From an uncultured Alphaproteobacteria bacterium (GTDB taxonomy: Bacteria > Pseudomonadota > Alphaproteobacteria > Caulobacterales > Caulobacteraceae), in NCBI GenBank assembly GCA_937920085.1, contig CALETE010000031.1:60430-124429 (forward strand): DNA of 64,000 nucleotides, given 5' to 3'. A model generated the notes under the pieces. That model ran no database searches and was not told where the DNA came from. It saw only the letters and a list, made by a program, of their open reading frames with translations. Every line of letters begins with the position of its first letter. The stretch's first letter is position 1. Of this stretch, positions 60,827-64,000 are shown piece by piece. The translations under genes were made by a program, and so were the position numbers.

Positions 60827-61897
60827 CTAGTCGATATCATCCTCAGCGGTCGGTCCGACCAGAAGCTCTTCTTCAATCACTTCCTTAGCGCCGCGAACCT
60901 GAGCTTCAATTTTTTCGGCGATATCGCGATTATTCTTGAGGAACTCACGGACATTGTCACGACCTTGACCGATCCGCTGACTGTTCCAGGAGAACCACGA
61001 GCCTGACTTCTCGATCACACCGGCCTTGACGCCAAGATCGATAATCTCACCCAGCTTAGAAATGCCTTCGCCGTACATGATGTCGAATTCGACTTCTCGG
61101 AAGGGTGGCGCCACCTTGTTCTTCACCACCTTCACGCGGACATTGTTGCCGACGATCTCATCGCGCATCTTGACCGAGCCTGTGCGGCGGATGTCTAGGC
61201 GAACGGATGCATAAAACTTAAGGGCATTACCCCCCGTCGTCGTTTCCGGGCTGCCATACATCACACCAATCTTCATGCGGATCTGGTTGATGAAGATAAT
61301 CATGGTCTTGGTCTTGCTGACCGAGGCCGTCAACTTGCGCAGGGCTTGGCTCATCAGGCGGGCCTGAAGACCCGGCAGGCTGTCGCCCATTTCGCCTTCG
61401 ATTTCTGCCCGTGGCGTCAAGGCCGCCACGGAGTCGATGACGATAATGTCGATGGCATTGGACCGCACAAGGGTGTCGGTAATTTCCAGGGCCTGCTCGC
61501 CGGTGTCGGGTTGAGACACTAAAAGCTCATCCAAGTTAACGCCCAACTTGTGGGCATAAGCTGGATCGAGAGCATGCTCGGCATCAATAAATGCCGCTGT
61601 TCCCCCAGTTTTTTGGACCTCGGCAACAACGTGCAGGGCGAGGGTGGTCTTGCCGGAACTTTCGGGCCCATAGACCTCGATGATCCGGCCCTTTGGCAAG
61701 CCGCCAATGCCCAGAGCCAGGTCAAGACCCAGCGAGCCTGTGGACACAGCCTCCACCTCCATGGTGGTCTTGTCGCCCAGCTTCATCACCGAGCCCTTAC
61801 CAAAGGCCCGATCAATCTGTGACAGCGCCGCCTCTAGGGCGCGCTGCTTATCGCCATCTTCTTTTGCCACGAGCTTCAACGCCGATTGGTTCGCCAT
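60827..61897 (-). CDS. recA: Recombinase RecA
   Basis: Strand-exchange protein and coprotease for LexA. The 356-residue product starts MANQSALKLVAKEDGDKQRA. The Walker A site is GPESSGKTTLAL, with the family block KLGVNLDELLVSQPDTGEQALEI beyond it. DNA-binding loop L2 includes MYGSPETTTGGNALKFYASVR; the acidic C-terminus ends EDDID. ATG 61897 is used because a codon at 61942 adds 15 non-conserved residues. An SOS box lies about 93-107 bases upstream. Confidence 0.98.
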   Translation of the reverse strand: MANQSALKLVAKEDGDKQRALEAALSQIDRAFGKGSVMKLGDKTTMEVEAVSTGSLGLDLALGIGGLPKGRIIEVYGPESSGKTTLALHVVAEVQKTGGTAAFIDAEHALDPAYAHKLGVNLDELLVSQPDTGEQALEITDTLVRSNAIDIIVIDSVAALTPRAEIEGEMGDSLPGLQARLMSQALRKLTASVSKTKTMIIFINQIRMKIGVMYGSPETTTGGNALKFYASVRLDIRRTGSVKMRDEIVGNNVRVKVVKNKVAPPFREVEFDIMYGEGISKLGEIIDLGVKAGVIEKSGSWFSWNSQRIGQGRDNVREFLKNNRDIAEKIEAQVRGAKEVIEEELLVGPTAEDDID

Positions 61898-61989
61898 GAT
61901 TGGGCTTCCTCTATCCCATGATTCCGTAGGTCGGACCGGCAAAGCGTTTCTGGCCCGTCGGTGAATCTTTCGTACCGCGTTTGTTCTAG

Positions 61990-62004
61990 GTTCGCAAGAT
62001 GTTC
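61990..62004. promoter_or_regulatory. SOS (LexA) box upstream of recA
   Basis: GTTC at 61990-61993 and 62001-62004 are separated by seven bases, the alphaproteobacterial LexA box. A further GTTC at 61983-61986 precedes it. It is the expected control site for recA, about 93 bases before its start. The rest of the roughly 305 bases between recA and the PPIase gene shows only short stem-loops. Confidence 0.85.
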
Positions 62005-62175
62005 TATGAGCGAGAGTGCGTCCGTTTTTGTCGTATTTAATACGCCGCTGTTAAGTCGTCGGTCGCATTGGCAAGACCAAATGCCGCGACGTGCGGGGGC
62101 TCACGAAACGTCCACCCGTGCGACTTTGTCACGTTCGCACAGAGCCAAAACATTTCAGATGGGGAAGAAGACTAA

Positions 62176-62193
62176 GGCCGCAGGGATGCGACC
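62176..62193 (-). terminator. Possible terminator of the PPIase gene
   Basis: On the minus strand GGTCGCA and TGCGGCC pair over seven positions with one G-U, loop TCCC, directly after the stop at 62203. The following bases are pyrimidine-rich (TTAGTCTTCTTCC) but not a clean T-run. Confidence 0.4.
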
Positions 62194-62202
62194 GCAAAAG
62201 CC

Positions 62203-63039
62203 CTAGCGGTCTTCGCCAGCGACCACGACGCGATACCTTTTTCGGAGCTTCACCAGGAAGTCAGAATTGGCACGTTTGCGCGCATCGGCAAGATAGGCCT
62301 CTTTGACCTGGTCCTTCACGGTCTCGAAACTCGGAACGGACCTTGGCTTCCGACTTTCAATTTTTATCAGGTGCCAGCCATAGGGGCTTTGGAAAGGCCC
62401 AGACCAAACACCGACCGGACCCTCCTCCGTGGCTTTCGCAAATTCCGGCCCGTAGTCGCGAAACAGGTCGTCGACTCCCACGCTGCCATAGGACAAGGGC
62501 AACACAAACGGATCGCCCTCCATCGGTTTTCCGCCAGCCACAGCCGCAAGTGCAGATTGCGCGGTCGCCTTCGCATTGGGACGATCGCCGCTGAAAACGA
62601 TCTGCCGAAACGAGACCTGAGCGGGCACCACATATTGGTCTTTCGTCGTCTCGAATAACGCCTTGAGGGCCTCTTCAGAGGGCATTGGCAGACGGGTCGT
62701 ATCTTCGCTGGCAAAGGCCATCTTCTCCGCCAGGCGTCGGCGGATGATCATGTCATTCTTGTCCATGCCGAGCCGAAGTGCTTCCCGCGCAAGAAGTTCC
62801 TCGTCCACCCGTTCGTTTATAATCGCCTTCACCTCAACTTGGGTGGGCGGTCGCTGCATCTGCAATTGCCAATAGCTGACAAGTTGCTCCAACTCACTGG
62901 TGTCCAGGCGAACGACCGGGCGCCGCGCCTCCCGGACCGCAGAGACGATCAGGAACAAGGCCAACCCAAACACCAGGAAATGGGTCAGGGGCTCGGAAAC
63001 AATCTGCCGCCAAAGGGCGGGCTTAGCTTCTGGGTTCAT
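62203..63039 (-). CDS. Parvulin-type peptidyl-prolyl cis-trans isomerase, membrane-anchored
   Basis: A 278-residue protein with an N-terminal membrane helix (about residues 18-36), a SurA-like helical N-domain (about 45-120) and a PpiC-like domain (about 130-250) containing QIVFSGDRPNAKATAQSAL and FQSPYGWHLIKIESRKP. The last block is typical of parvulins. It is likely a periplasmic folding helper. Its first 17 bases overlap the end of the DUF3604 gene, so the two are translationally linked and the PPIase may serve that product. Confidence 0.85.
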   Translation of the reverse strand: MNPEAKPALWRQIVSEPLTHFLVFGLALFLIVSAVREARRPVVRLDTSELEQLVSYWQLQMQRPPTQVEVKAIINERVDEELLAREALRLGMDKNDMIIRRRLAEKMAFASEDTTRLPMPSEEALKALFETTKDQYVVPAQVSFRQIVFSGDRPNAKATAQSALAAVAGGKPMEGDPFVLPLSYGSVGVDDLFRDYGPEFAKATEEGPVGVWSGPFQSPYGWHLIKIESRKPRSVPSFETVKDQVKEAYLADARKRANSDFLVKLRKRYRVVVAGEDR

Positions 63040-64000
63040 ACCAAATCGGCGAGGACCAGGCCCGCTCTATAATGGTGCTAGCAAGGCGCGGATTCGGCGG
63101 CGTTCCATTACGGATGGCATCCCAGGTCGACCAGCGGCAGGAGGGATTTTCCAGAATCCGAACATAATAGAAGGCACGCTGTTTCGGATTAAACTCCGGA
63201 TCCTTCCAGAGGGTCCTTAGTTCCACATCGCCCTTGAAACGCTCTGTGGCGCAGGTGGAGATATCGACCTTTGCCCCATTGTCCGGGCAGCGCCAGGTCG
63301 CCTTGTTCAGCGGCAGGTTGTCAGAGCAGGCCACATCATAGACCTTCTCTTTGGCGACGCCGTTCTCCACCCAGCCCTTCACAATCTGAGCCCGCTGGAG
63401 ATACCCCGAATTCGGGTCGCGAACGCCCCAGACCAGGAATTTCGGCACCTGACCACCCTTGGCGGCAAGCAAATCACCACCCATGGGCACGCCCTGGGCG
63501 TAGGCTTGGTGGGTCACATCCCCACGCTTGGCAAGATCGTCTGGATAGCTGTAGCTGCCGAAGAACCTCACCCGCATGCGCGGTCCCGAGGTTGCGAAGG
63601 TCTCCTTGCGGCGCAAGGCGGCATAGATAGCTTCGCGGCTATTCTCCTCGGCCCAGACACCCGCCAAACCAGAAGCCCCCCAGGACTGGAACCGGGCCCC
63701 ACGAGACTCAGGGTCAAAAGGCACACCATCCCAGGATTTCGCCCCCCCAGGCGGCACCGAGTTGCGATTGACCGGTGTGCTGTCTGGACGGCCCGTCTTA
63801 CTGAAATAATTTCGCTCTTCCACTGAGCCCGGCGCGGCATTGTGCGTGTCACTCGAGCCGATAAAGCCGAACTTGAACGGGTTGAAGCCCCTATTATCCT
63901 GCATGGCGATGCCATCCTTCAGGGCTTCACGCACATAGCTGCCCTTGAAATGGGTGACCATTTTGTTCGAGCCGATATAGCTCTCCATGATCTCGAAATT
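63023..64000 (-). CDS. DUF3604 domain protein, C-terminal part (cut by window edge)
   Basis: The last 325 or so residues of a DUF3604 protein; the frame is open to base 64000, so the N-terminus is missing. The segment SSDTHNAAPGSVEERNYFSKTG and the later RKETFATSGPRMRVRFFGS match the family, which is related to PHP-type metal-dependent hydrolases, with catalytic-looking Asp and His in the SDTHNA block. Several cysteine pairs (ACSDN, RCPDN, STCATE) suggest an exported protein with disulfides. The function of the family is not established. It runs into the PPIase gene with a 17-base overlap. Confidence 0.88.
   Translation of the reverse strand, partial: NFEIMESYIGSNKMVTHFKGSYVREALKDGIAMQDNRGFNPFKFGFIGSSDTHNAAPGSVEERNYFSKTGRPDSTPVNRNSVPPGGAKSWDGVPFDPESRGARFQSWGASGLAGVWAEENSREAIYAALRRKETFATSGPRMRVRFFGSYSYPDDLAKRGDVTHQAYAQGVPMGGDLLAAKGGQVPKFLVWGVRDPNSGYLQRAQIVKGWVENGVAKEKVYDVACSDNLPLNKATWRCPDNGAKVDISTCATERFKGDVELRTLWKDPEFNPKQRAFYYVRILENPSCRWSTWDAIRNGTPPNPRLASTIIERAWSSPIWYEPRS

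Overview
This window is a gene-dense stretch (about 60% G+C) of an alphaproteobacterial chromosome, most likely Caulobacterales (Caulobacter or Phenylobacterium-like). The evidence is the mraZ-rsmH-ftsL-ftsI start of a division and cell wall cluster, the alaS/recA neighbourhood, an alphaproteobacterial SOS box (GTTC-N7-GTTC) before recA, an alpha-type RNase P RNA, several TonB-dependent receptors, and a DUF1289/PaaI pair. No insertion sequence, phage gene, CRISPR array, rRNA or tRNA was recognised. The DNA looks like core chromosome with catabolic and transport modules, not an island. The genus is an inference from gene content.

Layout. 1-2.5 kb: division cluster on the minus strand with every junction overlapping, led by a region holding three MraZ-type repeats and a LexA-type direct repeat. 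2.5-5.7 kb: rnpB, then a coupled AmpD-like amidase / PaiB-like / GNAT acetyltransferase string and a DMT exporter. 5.8-10.6 kb: amidase, gamma-carbonic-anhydrase-like protein and an orphan hybrid histidine kinase. 10.7-13.2 kb: two acyl-CoA dehydrogenases that look like a heteromeric pair. 13.2-17.6 kb: a membrane fusion protein / ABC ATPase / two FtsX-type permeases operon that ends in a tiny anchor-less TonB C-terminal domain. 17.6-20.8 kb: thioesterase, DUF1289, retropepsin-like protease, dusA, HU, MAPEG. 20.9-24.3 kb: sorbosone-dehydrogenase-like lipoprotein facing a TonB-dependent receptor. 24.4-29.6 kb: SDR, thiolase, glycosyltransferase, free methionine sulfoxide reductase, amino acid permease, all minus.

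30-42 kb: small hypothetical, DUF4188 protein, purL, PncC/CinA, serine beta-lactamase-like hydrolase, lipoprotein, bolA / degenerate aldo-keto reductase / grxD / thioesterase, lipoprotein, rpsD, DUF1254 protein, TrmJ-like methyltransferase and icd. 42-50 kb: two exported peptidases (M28 and DPP IV-like S9), a ModE-type regulator and a TonB-dependent receptor, all on one strand, with a good ModE-box candidate just before the receptor. 50-56 kb: sthA, then a tight glpD / alkyl-DHAP-synthase-like / FGGY kinase operon. 56-64 kb: LOG-family protein, SDR, alaS, recA, and a PPIase with an overlapping, truncated DUF3604 gene.

The observations most worth follow-up are the ModE regulator co-directional with and probably controlling an outer-membrane receptor, the LexA-type repeat in front of the division cluster, the orphan TonB C-terminal domain coupled to an ABC permease, the catalytically dead aldo-keto reductase wedged between bolA and grxD, and the glycerol-phosphate / ether-lipid-synthase-like operon. 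I did not find a clearly new multi-gene defence or mobile system.
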